Of a stretch of DNA of 24,707 bases, positions 10,522 to 19,344 are shown piece after piece. This DNA is from Mesotaenium endlicherianum. Taxonomy: Eukaryota > Streptophyta > Zygnematophyceae > Zygnematales > Mesotaeniaceae. The stretch spans positions 117,647 through 142,353 of the forward strand of contig WELA01009811.1 of NCBI GenBank assembly GCA_009602735.1, in the 5' to 3' direction. Position numbers and translations under genes: made by a program. The number at the start of each line of letters is the position of its first letter. The stretch's first letter is position 1. Below the pieces are notes generated by a model. It ran no database searches and was not told the DNA's origin. It saw nothing but the letters and a program-made list of their open reading frames with translations.

Positions 10522-10989
10522 GTATATATGTATATATCTCACTCACACACATACACACACACTCACAAACACATGCACCGTATTTGCTTCCGTTTATCTC
10601 GTCGGCATCACGCGCAGCCCATGCAAATTTTAACGAAGTCTTTTTTGCGCATGCACAAGCGGGAGAGGGAGGAAGGGGCTTCTCACGAGCTCCTCTGCAT
10701 CCTCTGCCGCTGTCCCTACCCTCCCAGCACTACAGGCAGGATGTGCATATCCCAAAGAGCGACTGAGCTAATTCTACCTTTGCCATCTTCAAGCTGGCAG
10801 TTGTGCACTGTCATTGCATGTGCCCCATTGTGAGCGAGTGTGCGTGGAAGTGAGACTGCGTGCGTATACGCGTGCGTGCCTGACCTCCTCCTTGCTTGCG
10901 TGCAGGACGAGCTGCGTGGTGCAGTGGCGGACTGGACGTTCAGCAACAATGCCACCGTCAGGGCAGCCTTCGCCAGCAGGCTCATGTCG
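5131..10989 (+). CDS. Secreted GH26-family glycoside hydrolase (beta-mannanase-like), at least 7 exons
   Basis: Predicted exons are 5131-5382, 6612-6775, 7650-7998, 9559-9731, 9926-9935, 10356-10454 and 10906-10989, joining in frame as 377 codons. Residues 1-28 form a signal peptide (hydrophobic core LLSSVWILGGLAMASALA), so the enzyme is probably wall-directed or secreted. Family signatures: ITLEP (95-99), FAHEMNGGW (131-139) with the expected acid/base Glu134, WAPNNGSGYPF (171-181), DFY (272-274), KPMAIPETAAL with the expected nucleophile Glu291, and KMIEWFEWRK near 339-347. GH26 enzymes mostly cleave beta-1,4-mannans, some other beta-glycans; the substrate here is not proven. Residues 201-212 form an EF-hand-like loop, DTNGDGALDMYD. 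All introns are GT-AG and several contain long GT-rich tracts. The 3' end is unresolved: the frame stays open past 10989, and alternative last exons could start at 11080 or 11111. No transcript evidence is available. Confidence 0.82.
5825..5853. repeat. Perfect 11-bp inverted repeat (hairpin) in GH26 intron 1
   Basis: GCCTGTCCAGG and CCTGGACAGGC are exact reverse complements separated by a 7-base loop, TGTCTAT. The element lies in the 1.2-kb first intron of the GH26 gene. Its role is unknown; it may be a remnant of a small inverted-repeat element. Confidence 0.7.
6299..6453 (+). repeat. GC/GT dinucleotide-rich microsatellite cluster in GH26 intron 1
   Basis: The stretch holds (CG)n at about 6300-6312 leading into (TG)n to 6327, then a pure (TG) run at about 6425-6453. 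Alternating purine-pyrimidine runs of this kind can take up Z-DNA. A related weaker GT-rich tract is at 6065-6118. It accounts for most of the intron between exons 1 and 2 together with unrecognised sequence. Confidence 0.85.
6776..7649 (+). other. GH26 intron 2: pyrimidine-rich, (CTG)n and GT tracts
   Basis: This intron starts at GTGGGC and ends at CAG. It holds C/T-rich runs of CCCTCCCC type (6780-6910), a CTG trinucleotide run at about 7131-7156, and a GCGT/GTGT-rich segment (7510-7625). Long open frames cross it on both strands, but they are low-complexity Pro/Ser/Ala- or His/Thr-rich and not protein genes. Confidence 0.65.
7999..9558 (+). other. GH26 intron 3, 1.56 kb, no gene seen inside
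   Basis: The intron runs from GTGAGC to the CTGCAG before exon 4. It includes GCGT-rich sequence (8005-8065), a GC alternation at about 8891-8902, a purine-rich G-run block (8915-9045) and G tracts at 9390-9440 and 9530-9548. Many open frames cross it on both strands, but none shows conserved motifs. Confidence 0.6.
9926..9935 (+). other. 10-nt microexon of the GH26 gene
   Basis: Exon 4 ends at 9731 with two bases of a Trp codon before a GTGAAA donor, while exon 6 opens at a codon boundary, so joining them directly breaks the frame. The segment GTGGAAGCAA is preceded by CAG and followed by GTGACT. Inserted, it gives SSWWKQVF, matching the WW..V pattern expected ahead of the last strand in GH26 proteins. 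Inferred from frame and motif. Confidence 0.7.
10465..10540 (+). repeat. Compound (CT)n-(TA)n microsatellite in GH26 intron 6
   Basis: About twenty CT units run from about 10465 to 10504 and pass straight into TA/GTATATA repeats to about 10540, followed by CA-rich sequence. The tract begins about ten bases after the exon 6 splice donor. Confidence 0.9.
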
Positions 10990-11315
10990 GTGCGTATGCA
11001 TCACTTCCTCCCACCCCCCCCCTCTCCCCCCCCCCCTTTCTTCCTGCCTTTGTGCCATCTCTCTTTCCCTCCCTGCAGGCTCCTCTTCCTCCCTTCCTCC
11101 TCCTCTGCAGGGGTGGCGCAGCCCATCACTCAGCCCGGTGAGGAACAGGAGCAGCAGCACCTTCCTTCTGGGTTGCGTTTCGAACACATGCTGGCTCACA
11201 CGAGGGATGACGTACATTGACACTGTACCGACGATTCTGTCTCTAGTGCCTCAATGGCTATCGCTGCCCCACTCAGACATAAGACTCCGGCTGCCATCTC
11301 CCCCCCCCGCCCGAG

Positions 11316-11361
11316 TGTCTGCTCTGGCGCCTGCATGGTATAGTTGACGCCAGAGCAGACA
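11316..11361. repeat. Perfect 14-bp inverted repeat (hairpin) downstream of GH26
   Basis: TGTCTGCTCTGGCG (11316-11329) and CGCCAGAGCAGACA (11348-11361) are exact reverse complements with an 18-base loop. It lies shortly after the likely end of the GH26 coding region, so it may sit in the 3' untranslated region or just beyond it. Function unknown. Confidence 0.75.
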
Positions 11362-14300
11362 TACCTTTGCATGCATTGCAAGGATCCAGATCATCAGGAC
11401 CCATCATTCTGCAGGAGGGCGTGTGAAAACTCACTCTAACAACAGCATCATATCTGGCCAGCCAGAGACTCGGGCAGCCGGGCAGGAAGTTAGTGGGGCA
11501 GCCAGGCAGGCAGTCAGTTGGGCAGGTCGTTGGGCGTGCATTTTGTGGCGTTCCTCATCAGCGCCCTCCCTGGTTGGTCAGCCTGGGGTGTGGTGGCTCG
11601 GCAGCCGCCTAGACGGCAACAGCTGGCAAGCGTGGCCGGCGGAGCATCTTTCAAAGCGCCGCACCTGTACTCTCTGCCAGCACTGGCTCGGCGCTCTTGC
11701 ATGCATGAAGCAGCTTCTCCCTCATCCCTCATCGTCACCATCATCAATTGGCTGCGTGTGCTCTCGCATGCTTGGAGCATCTCTATAGTCTCTCATCTTC
11801 TGTGCCAGCACGTGCCCTTGCAATCGCAGCCATCGATCAAGAACGGTGAACGTTACTAGCGGCTCTTGGAGGACTGGCACGAAGAGAAGGGCCTCCACCC
11901 TCAGCAGCCGTGATATTGGAATGATGCACTCCTTGCCCTATTCGTGATTATTGGAATAGGAGTTGCAATTTGCCTTTCACCGTATGGGATCATAATGAGG
12001 CGCTTACGATTGTAGATAGTGTTACTATGACCATGCACTTTATGCCCACTTCCTGATTGCATGATGAGTATGAAAGGGCGCGTTTCAAGTTGCATGGTAT
12101 GCCCAAAAAGATCACGAGTGATTGTGATGGTCTCTAACAACCATTCTTTGAACAAATTGTTGCAAGTGCTCTGGCACAAGACTCAAGATGTCACCTATTG
12201 TTCACCTTGAGACTCAATCAACAAAGCGATTGAAACGCATCCTGTAACATTTCCTTTCCTTCAGCAGTATGTGACTTCTCAAAGTGGTAATCGACATACC
12301 CTCGTCTCATTTGGCGAGTTTGCAATGAATAGTGCTTGTCAAGTATCCATCGAGGCAACTCTGGTTGTCCTTGGCGTTCTTTCATAATGTGAAAATCTAT
12401 ACCTATTTCAGTCGGCTCACCTGTATCCATGACGAGAAGGTATCATGTTAGGCTAGGTTCCATGGCAATTTTCTCAAAAAAATCTCAAAATATGCTTCTT
12501 GATTTGGAACTCGCACTAGACGACGTAGGATAGGATGTAGAAACGTCTTCAAATAATGTTGTGCTTGAAAATCTAGCGTAGTGGTTTATTAAACATAGCG
12601 AGGTGACTTTTGTGCCGATCTTCGACATTTGTCACGTTAGTCTCTCAAAAAGGCGTGATTGCAAAGAGCGCTTCGCATGTCAGAATTTCACAATCCGCGT
12701 GATGACCTTGAACGCTTCACATCTTGTGTGACGGCTTTGAAAACTCCGGATTGCTTTTCGGCACATTGCGTGTTGACTTTTGTGCCAATTTTTTACGTTT
12801 CACATAAGCCTCTCAAAAAGGCGTGATTGGCTTGACCATGAATCACCTGAACACAAGTTTTAACATAATCGCCTTGCATGACTGTTGGTTCAGCAATGTT
12901 GATTAAGCTATAGGAAAAAAGTCAACGACTTTGCAGAAATCCTACCCAGCATATCTTATGATGAATAAAAAAAAAATCAGCACAAGCCGGGGCCCAATGA
13001 TGCTCTTTTTATGGCAATGTGCCTTCAATAATCGACGCATCGGAGAATGTAATAATTTTGCAATACTTTTTCAATGAAGTTGGCACTCATGCACCCATAG
13101 TCAATTCTGCAAAGCACCAAAGTCTAGTTGACCTTGATGGAAGCCAGATTTTGCGTAACGATTAAGACGCAGACATCAGAGATCAAGACCCGTCCAATAA
13201 AAAAAGCAAAGCTCTCTCCTTGTAAACAGTGAGGTGGCATACACATGAATCGCCATTTAACCTCTTGGACTGAATATAAAGCTTGGAATCAAGAGACCTG
13301 TTGTATAGGAACAATTAATCCAGGCCATTGGGTGGAGCTTGCTAACAGCTTTTGACTACGTCCAACAATCTGGGGTCAATATATTTTGATTGTAGTGTGG
13401 TACATACCGCACATTTTGTATAATATTGAGTGATTATGACGTTTGTCACCAATCGAATTGATTCTTCAACTATTACTCTCATTGACCATACCTTGTAGAA
13501 AATAATGGGATGATTGGACGCACATTCATGTGACATGAAATACTACCTTAGCCTGGTCAACACAGGGTGCCCTAAGCCCTAATAGCCTTAATCTGCTGGT
13601 TCATTTGCCGCCCCACATATGAATTTTACGTGCCGGAGTGTCCACTCGCCCTCTTGCAACTAGGAAAAGTGCTCTCACCGAGGGAGTCCAAATTTTGACA
13701 TTCTAGTCTTTCTTCTCGCTCCGACTAAAGTCTCATGTTATTCAACCCAAGTCAGGCCAGTTTGCTTAGGGCTAGTGACTGGTAAAAGTGAATTGTCCTA
13801 AGTGTGTGTATCGTTAGTAGACCTCTTTATGTATCACTTGTGAGACAACCCAACCCAACACAAACAAACCGATGCCGATTTATACAGAGTTGCCATCACA
13901 GAACACCTCTTAGTAAGACAAGTCTTGCTTCAAAAGTTTAACATGCTTCTGAGGACAAACAAAAGCACGCACATTGAAGCTCGTTGATTCTAGCTCCCTC
14001 TCATGTCATGCTCCTATTTGTGGGACCTCAGGCTAACTCGAGTCGCATTGACTCAATTTGGCTATAGCCCCTTAGCGACTCACTTGTCAAAAAGTGAACA
14101 ATGCAAAAGATTCCCAAAATGCTAAAATTAGGAAATACCTTGCAGAGGACTTTGAGCACTGCACAAGTATCCGAGGGTTGTAGAAGAGGCAGCGAGCCCA
14201 CAACCCTTCCCTACCGCCGTGTCAATGAAGTGACGAGCTTAGGCATGTGCGCAGCTGCGATCTACATCAGGACAAATAACTTCACCTGAAGCGTAGCAAA

Positions 14301-14368
14301 AAGAACTCTGCCCTGATAAGTTGCTGTAACAAAAATCAGGGCACCAGCTGTAGCCTGATAATTTAAGT
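11362..14368. other. Intergenic region between the convergent GH26 and TMEM19-like genes; no recognised gene
   Basis: The first 450 bases keep the GC-rich character of the neighbouring gene. From about 11900 the sequence becomes clearly richer in A and T up to about 14280. Two minus-strand frames, 12430-12218 (70 codons) and 12179-11901 (92 codons), look less random than usual, with phrases such as KVHGHSN and IPYGERQIATP. They are short, in different frames and separated by stops. They could be remnants of a decayed mobile element, but I do not recognise the family. A 57-64-codon frame at 13342-13536 (minus) is equally unassigned. Confidence 0.45.
12603..12830 (+). repeat. Imperfect direct repeat, about 59 bp, two copies
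   Basis: Copy 1 (about 12603-12661) and copy 2 (about 12772-12830) share TTTTGTGCC near the left end and the exact block TCTCAAAAAGGCGTGATTG at the right end, with divergence between. The spacing between copies is about 169 bases. This suggests an old duplication or a subterminal repeat of a mobile element. Confidence 0.7.
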
Positions 14369-17300
14369 TTAGAAAATAAGCACGGCAATCCCTGCAGTGA
14401 TTGCTGCAGTCAGCCCAACAGACAGGAAATTGACGGCGTTATTGCCGAGTACATCTCGGCCCGTGATCCGCTTCACCAATGGTCCTGGACTTTCCACCAC
14501 CTGGCGCATACCAGAGACAGGACGGGTCAGAACACGAGTCAGCGAGGACTGCACACAAGCTTTCTCAAATTCATCAGATAGTGCACCGCAATGTGCCACC
14601 CGGAGACCAACGCCCCACTTTCAAACTCTTAATTACCCCATTACACAGACAATGGTCTCGATTTCATCCAGGTCAAAGGCCCCACCGGTTCCCATATCTT
14701 CTTACCCCTGTAAAACAGGCAGGCAGGCAGGGAGGCAGCAGCGGAGGCAGCAGCAGCAGCAGCAGCAGCTGCAATCCCAAACGCGACAAAAAGACTGGCG
14801 GGGCAGAGAAGCAGCACCTTCTTCTTGAGGTCGTCAAAGCCGCTGTATTGCAGCGTGGCCCCCAGCAGCGAGTCAATGAGCGACCCCAGCACGCCAGCAA
14901 GGACGGCCAGGGGGATGGCCGCCACCTGGCGCGGCAGCAAGAGCCCCGTGTTGCAGCCCAGCTCCGTGTGGGTGGCCGTCGCCAGCCCCGCCAGGAAGAA
15001 GCACACGCCCATCAGGCAACCTCCCAACGCGCTGGCCAGCGTGCCGACACCTGTCACCCCCCCATTGGTCCCGGGCGGCACCCTCTGCAGCGCAACATGA
15101 ACCCGTGTCATTGTGGCGCCAGGGGTGTGCAAGCGAGCATCAACAACATTTTATATAGGGAGGTCCTCATGGAGGACGGGCGCGAGTGCCTGGGAGCAGG
15201 TGAAGAGTATGAGAGTATGCGTTGACCAGCAAGCAGGAGCTGGAAGCGCGGCACCTAGCGAGCGCACGGGCAGCATTAAGTTTCAGCCAGCTCATGCGGC
15301 GACAGCAGCAGCAGCAGCAAGAATCACCAGCCGCAAGTAGAGGGACATCAGCAGCAGCAGCGTCGATGGCAACAGCGTGTGCACATAGGAAAGGTGCTTG
15401 TGTCCTACTCGCTCCACCTCTTTGCGCCGCCTCTGCTCCCCCACCCGTCTCTCATGAATGCAAAGCATTTGGTGGCACTAGTGCGACGTGACGGGCGGTG
15501 TCACCCCCAGTTGCTACTGATTGGTGCCAATATTACGTCCCCGGACTCACCAATTGCACACCATACTTCACGTCCCTATTTCAATGGAACGCGGTCAAGG
15601 GCAGAGCAGGCAGCAAAACCTGGGGCCGCATCAAAAGCCTCTGTTGTGCAAATGCACAGTCCCACACAAGGCAGCAGGTACCCAAGCTGGCTAACAGCCC
15701 CACCATAATGGTTCAGTGCGCGTGTGTGTTTGTGTGCGGGCACGTGCCCGCGCGCCTGTGTGTGAGAGAGAAGTGAGAGCACGCACCCTCCCGGAGGTGA
15801 CGAGGCGGGGTTGAGCGGTGGCGACAATGCCGAGCTCGGAGGCCCAGGTGTCGCCAGCGCAGGCCGCGTAGTGGCCCAGGAAGCCCCCCAGGAGCGCTGT
15901 CTCCAGCGGCGCCGTGCGCGCATCGAAGCAGCGGTCCTCGAAGCGGTTGAGGGCGGCAAATACGGCGCACAGCACTGTGGCCGTGGCGCTGTTGGCCAGC
16001 ACCTGCAGCCTGCGCTGCCCCCGCCGCCTCACCCCACGCCTTCGTTTTCAATTTAAGGTCTTTCACGCAGCGCGTCACCCAGAGCGAGAAGCATAAGGGC
16101 AGGGCTAGGGCATGCCTTCTGCAGGCAAGTAGGAAGCAGCAAACGGCGCTGTCCCACCGCACAACACCTGGCCCTTTTCTTTTTTTTCTGTCGACTACTT
16201 GTTGCTAAAAGGGACAAACAGGAGGAGGGTCAGGGGTCGGGGGGCGGGGTTGCTTGGTGGTCCACAGACAAGCAGCAACCAGCAATCCAAGCTGCCTGTC
16301 GCCAACCCCCACTGCCTACCTTGTTGTTTTGAGGTTGAGCTTCTGTCATGGGCTTGGACTCGAAAAAATAAGGGCTCAGGGTGAGGCCTAAGGTCAAGAT
16401 CAGAATCAGGGCTAGAGCTGTTTGTCGCGTTTAATCTCCTCAGGTCATGCATTTAGGGTATCCGCAAAGAGGATTGCAGGTGAGTCTGATCACTAAAGAC
16501 CCGATATGACCTCCAGGTTAGCATTTGAACGTTAGTGATGGGGGGGCACAGGGTGTGAGTCGAGAGGGTGAGAGAAAGAGCCCCTGGCGAGTCCTGCGGC
16601 CTACTCTTCAAAGATTGCGGTCATGCCCTGAAGCCACCTGAAGATTGCCATGCCAGGTGTCAGAATTCACCCTTACAGTGAGGCTTCTGACGGCCGGATG
16701 GTGCGAGCAGCATGCAACATTCTACCAAAGAGGCCACCAGAGAGTTACTTGCGTATTGAGTGGACACTGACATGAGCCCTGACCTGTGGGCTAACGAGCC
16801 CCTCTGCTCTCTCCCTCCCAGCCTCAGAGGAACCCCAGGGCTGCTCTGCCGAAGCTTCAGTTGTCGCATTTGTGGAGCCCAATCGCTTGTGCGTGCGTGT
16901 GTGTGTATGTGTGTGTACACGTGCGTGTGCGTGTGAGTCGTTGAGGGTCGGGAAGGGCAATTGTTTCTCATGAAGCCCACTTGAGAGCCGCCTCGACACT
17001 TATGAAGACAGGTGGTGACCTAATCTCGCTGGGGATGGAGAGGCCTGGGGAAGGAGCTCCTACAGCAGGCACTAATTGTTTCTTTGTGAATAAATTGTGG
17101 ACTAAGTTCTTCTATGCGTGAAATGCGTACATGTGTCAGGGGAGGAGAGCCCTACACACCATGCGAATATCAAATTCTGTTGGACAAGCAGACAAGAAAA
17201 CAGAAGGAGAGAAATTCTGACTCACCAGTCCCTCTGTCCCCCCTCCTTGTAGCCATCCTCTACCAGCGCCTTCTGTGCGGCCTTGAACTTTGTCAGCCTT

Positions 17301-18069
17301 GAGCTACTCAAATAGAAGACTATCAACGTCAGCCCGAACCTGCCGCCAGCACTCAGATCAGGACAGAGCATAACAAGCTCAGTAAAACACGTAGCACAGC
17401 TAACACATGAGCAACAAGGAGCACTGCATGCTGCTATGTTGGCGGCATGATCAGGTTCGCGACCCTGCCTCCAGCTGTAATGAGCCACTTGGAAATGCAA
17501 CGAGTGAACAGCTGCTTTGAAGTCAGGATCAACCCCGTTTAGCTGGGGGACAAGTGCAGAGCAAAAGACGTCAGCTAACAGCCATGGCTGACCTTGACTG
17601 CAGAGGGGGCAGGGACCACTCAGAAGGAGATTTTGCATGCAGCACGGGAGGTTGCTGCTTATTGTTCAATATTTCATGACAGAAATCTGTAATACTATCA
17701 ATCAATGTTGTTCAAATCGTGTACTATCTACCTTCACTAGATAGCAGCACCAATTGCAGATCAATGTCTCATGTTTGCACACAGGTCCAATTTTCTGTCC
17801 GCTAACAGTCTCTCGGAAGCCACAGAAAAGGTCCAGCTTCACCAGTGCATCTCCCAAGGTAAATGTTGCTTCAATATCGCTTTTGACCCTTGTAAGTACC
17901 TGAAGCCACACAACATTGTGATGAAAGTGACTACGAGGCCTGCCAGGGCGCCCGAGGCAGAGAGAGAACGCTTCCTGAATCCACGAACGGCCAGTAAAGT
18001 GGCAACTGACAGAGAGAAGAGAATCCATCCGGGACCAACATCTCGTATGACTGTTGGATGGAGCTTCAT
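14369..18069 (-). CDS. TMEM19: TMEM19/PGR-like DUF92 multi-pass membrane protein, 5 exons
   Basis: Exons on the minus strand are 18069-17900, 17339-17226, 16009-15787, 15084-14818 and 14500-14369, giving 301 residues and a TGA/TAA-type stop at 14369-14371; all introns are GT-AG and phases agree. Motifs in order match TMEM19: RGFRKRSLSASGALAGLVV, then FYLSSSRLTKFKA and YKEGGQRDW (exon 2), CAGDTWASELG (exon 3), VPPGTNGGVTGVGTLASALG and GSLIDSLLGATLQYSGF (exon 4), and VLGNNAVNFLS (exon 5). About six or seven hydrophobic segments are visible. The DUF92 family includes animal TMEM19, the Arabidopsis PGR sugar-response protein and the chloroplast phytyl-phosphate kinase VTE6; the motifs and the lack of an obvious transit peptide favour the TMEM19/PGR branch. 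The biochemical role is poorly defined. Length is near the family norm, so the gene looks complete. It diverges from the GT34 gene and converges on the GH26 gene. Confidence 0.88.
14731..14770. repeat. CAG-rich trinucleotide tract in TMEM19-like intron 4
   Basis: GGCAGGCAGGCAGG leads into a run of CAG units ending in CTGCAG. It lies between exons 4 and 5 of the minus-strand gene, so it is intronic and does not encode polyglutamine, although several open frames cross it. Confidence 0.75.
16010..17225 (-). other. TMEM19-like intron 2, 1.2 kb
   Basis: No coding signal was recognised here. The intron contains a GT-rich run (about 16888-16937), G tracts near 16236-16250 and 16540, and a segment with repeated AGGGCTAG/TCAGGG phrases at 16080-16110 and 16370-16420. 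The minus-strand open frame at 16452-16195 shows no conserved motif. Confidence 0.55.
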
Positions 18070-19344
18070 CGCGTAGCAGCGAAATGGCGCTCAAATTGTC
18101 TATAACGCATTGGGCATCATCAACCCTCTTGGATACTAAGGGCGCACGACAGCTGAAATTTTTAAGTTCTGAATCTTAATAAATATATTACTGAAGGAGA
18201 AGGGGTATGTCCAGAGGACAATCGTGAACAGTAATTATGAGGTCACCTCTATATAATCACTGGTTCTTGATCTTATCCTGTTCGGCTGCTTCCAGTGCAC
18301 CTTGAAGGCTGGTTGGAGCTCGGCATACATTTTCCTAATTTACATCAAAGTCCTCTGCGCAGCAACATACACGAAATACTCCATCATTTTCAAGTCTTGC
18401 CAAACGAACGCATAGTGCAGAACCGAGCTTGGAAGTACTCCAACTTAGAAATCATTTCAGTTCCCTCCTGATTGAGATTAGCCCATGCGCGCACATGAAG
18501 GTCATGTGGTGTTAAGACTAGCTGGTCAACCGAAGTGCAGTACATGTTCAACAGGGAGCACACAAAGGAGACGTCTAGGTCAGTATTGGGTACGCATAGT
18601 TGGAATCCTGTACGGACCGGCTGTGTGAGCTGCACGGACTGGCTATATTCAGCTGGATGGCGGAGGTACGCTTTCTGGGACATTGCTCATTTGTATTCGC
18701 ATTGACTCGAACCTGCTCAATTCAACTCAAATGGTACAAACTGCATGGTTCCAAGTATGTTGTACACCTCTTCAAATGAGGGGTACACAGGCTTCAGTTT
18801 GCTACAGCTTGTGTAAGCTTATGAGCGTAAAGGCGCCCTGACAAATTTATGATGCTGATGAAAAGCACTGAAGCGTCACTACCAAAAGATGTCGCACGTC
18901 ACAACCCAAAAGGAGGCCCGTGAGCACCCGTGAGCACCCGTGTGCACCCGTGTGCACCCGTGAGCATGCCCTTGAGTTGCCGTGTGCATCCATGAGTGCC
19001 GGTTTCTTTTTGCAAAGGTCCTGTATGCTTCTAGGGCCTATGGACAGCGGCAATTTAGTGTCCGGATTTATGTGCTCGTTACCATATAGTAAGCTAACGT
19101 TGATGAAAGCGCAGCCAGAAAACACTCTGAAGATACGGACAGTACCTCTTTATATCGTAATTTGGTCAGGTGCTTGCCTTTCCGCGCCTTCCCAGAGGCA
19201 GGAGAGTTCCATATATTGAGAAGAAGTCACTTAACGGGCTTCTCTTCAGATACAGCAGTTTGAATTTGCTCATTTGTCGAGCGTAAGTTAATATAATCGC
19301 TAATAGAGATATACTATTATACATACTGCTATATATCTACTCTT
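18070..19344. other. Divergent spacer between the TMEM19-like and GT34 genes
   Basis: Both genes start outward from this 1.28-kb stretch, so it should hold both promoters. AT-rich sequence occurs at 18175-18195 and 19285-19340, the latter directly before the GT34 start codon and including CTATATAT-like motifs. A 97-codon minus-strand frame at 18683-18390 has no recognised motif and is not called as a gene. Confidence 0.5.
18917..18970. repeat. Decamer tandem repeat in the divergent spacer
   Basis: Four full units TGAGCACCCG, TGAGCACCCG, TGTGCACCCG, TGTGCACCCG occupy 18921-18960, with a partial unit TGAGCATGCC after and CCCG before. The alternation of A and T at the third base makes two pairs of identical units. 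It lies between two promoters, so it could be a cluster of regulator sites or a simple minisatellite. Confidence 0.85.

Noticed and set aside
10326..10766. A 146-codon plus-strand frame read as a single protein.
   Set aside because: Only 10356-10454 matches GH26; the rest is the (CT)n-(TA)n repeat translated as Leu-Ser and Tyr-Ile.
11111..11347. Possible last GH26 exon starting at 11111 (or 11080).
   Set aside because: Splice phase permits either, but the encoded residues show no GH26 similarity, so the end of the gene is left unresolved.
16195..16452. 85-codon minus-strand frame between TMEM19-like exons.
   Set aside because: It shows no conserved motif and lies in an intron whose flanking exons join correctly without it.
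18390..18683. 97-codon minus-strand frame upstream of the TMEM19-like gene.
   Set aside because: No signal peptide, domain or recognisable motif; its length is within what random open sequence can give.
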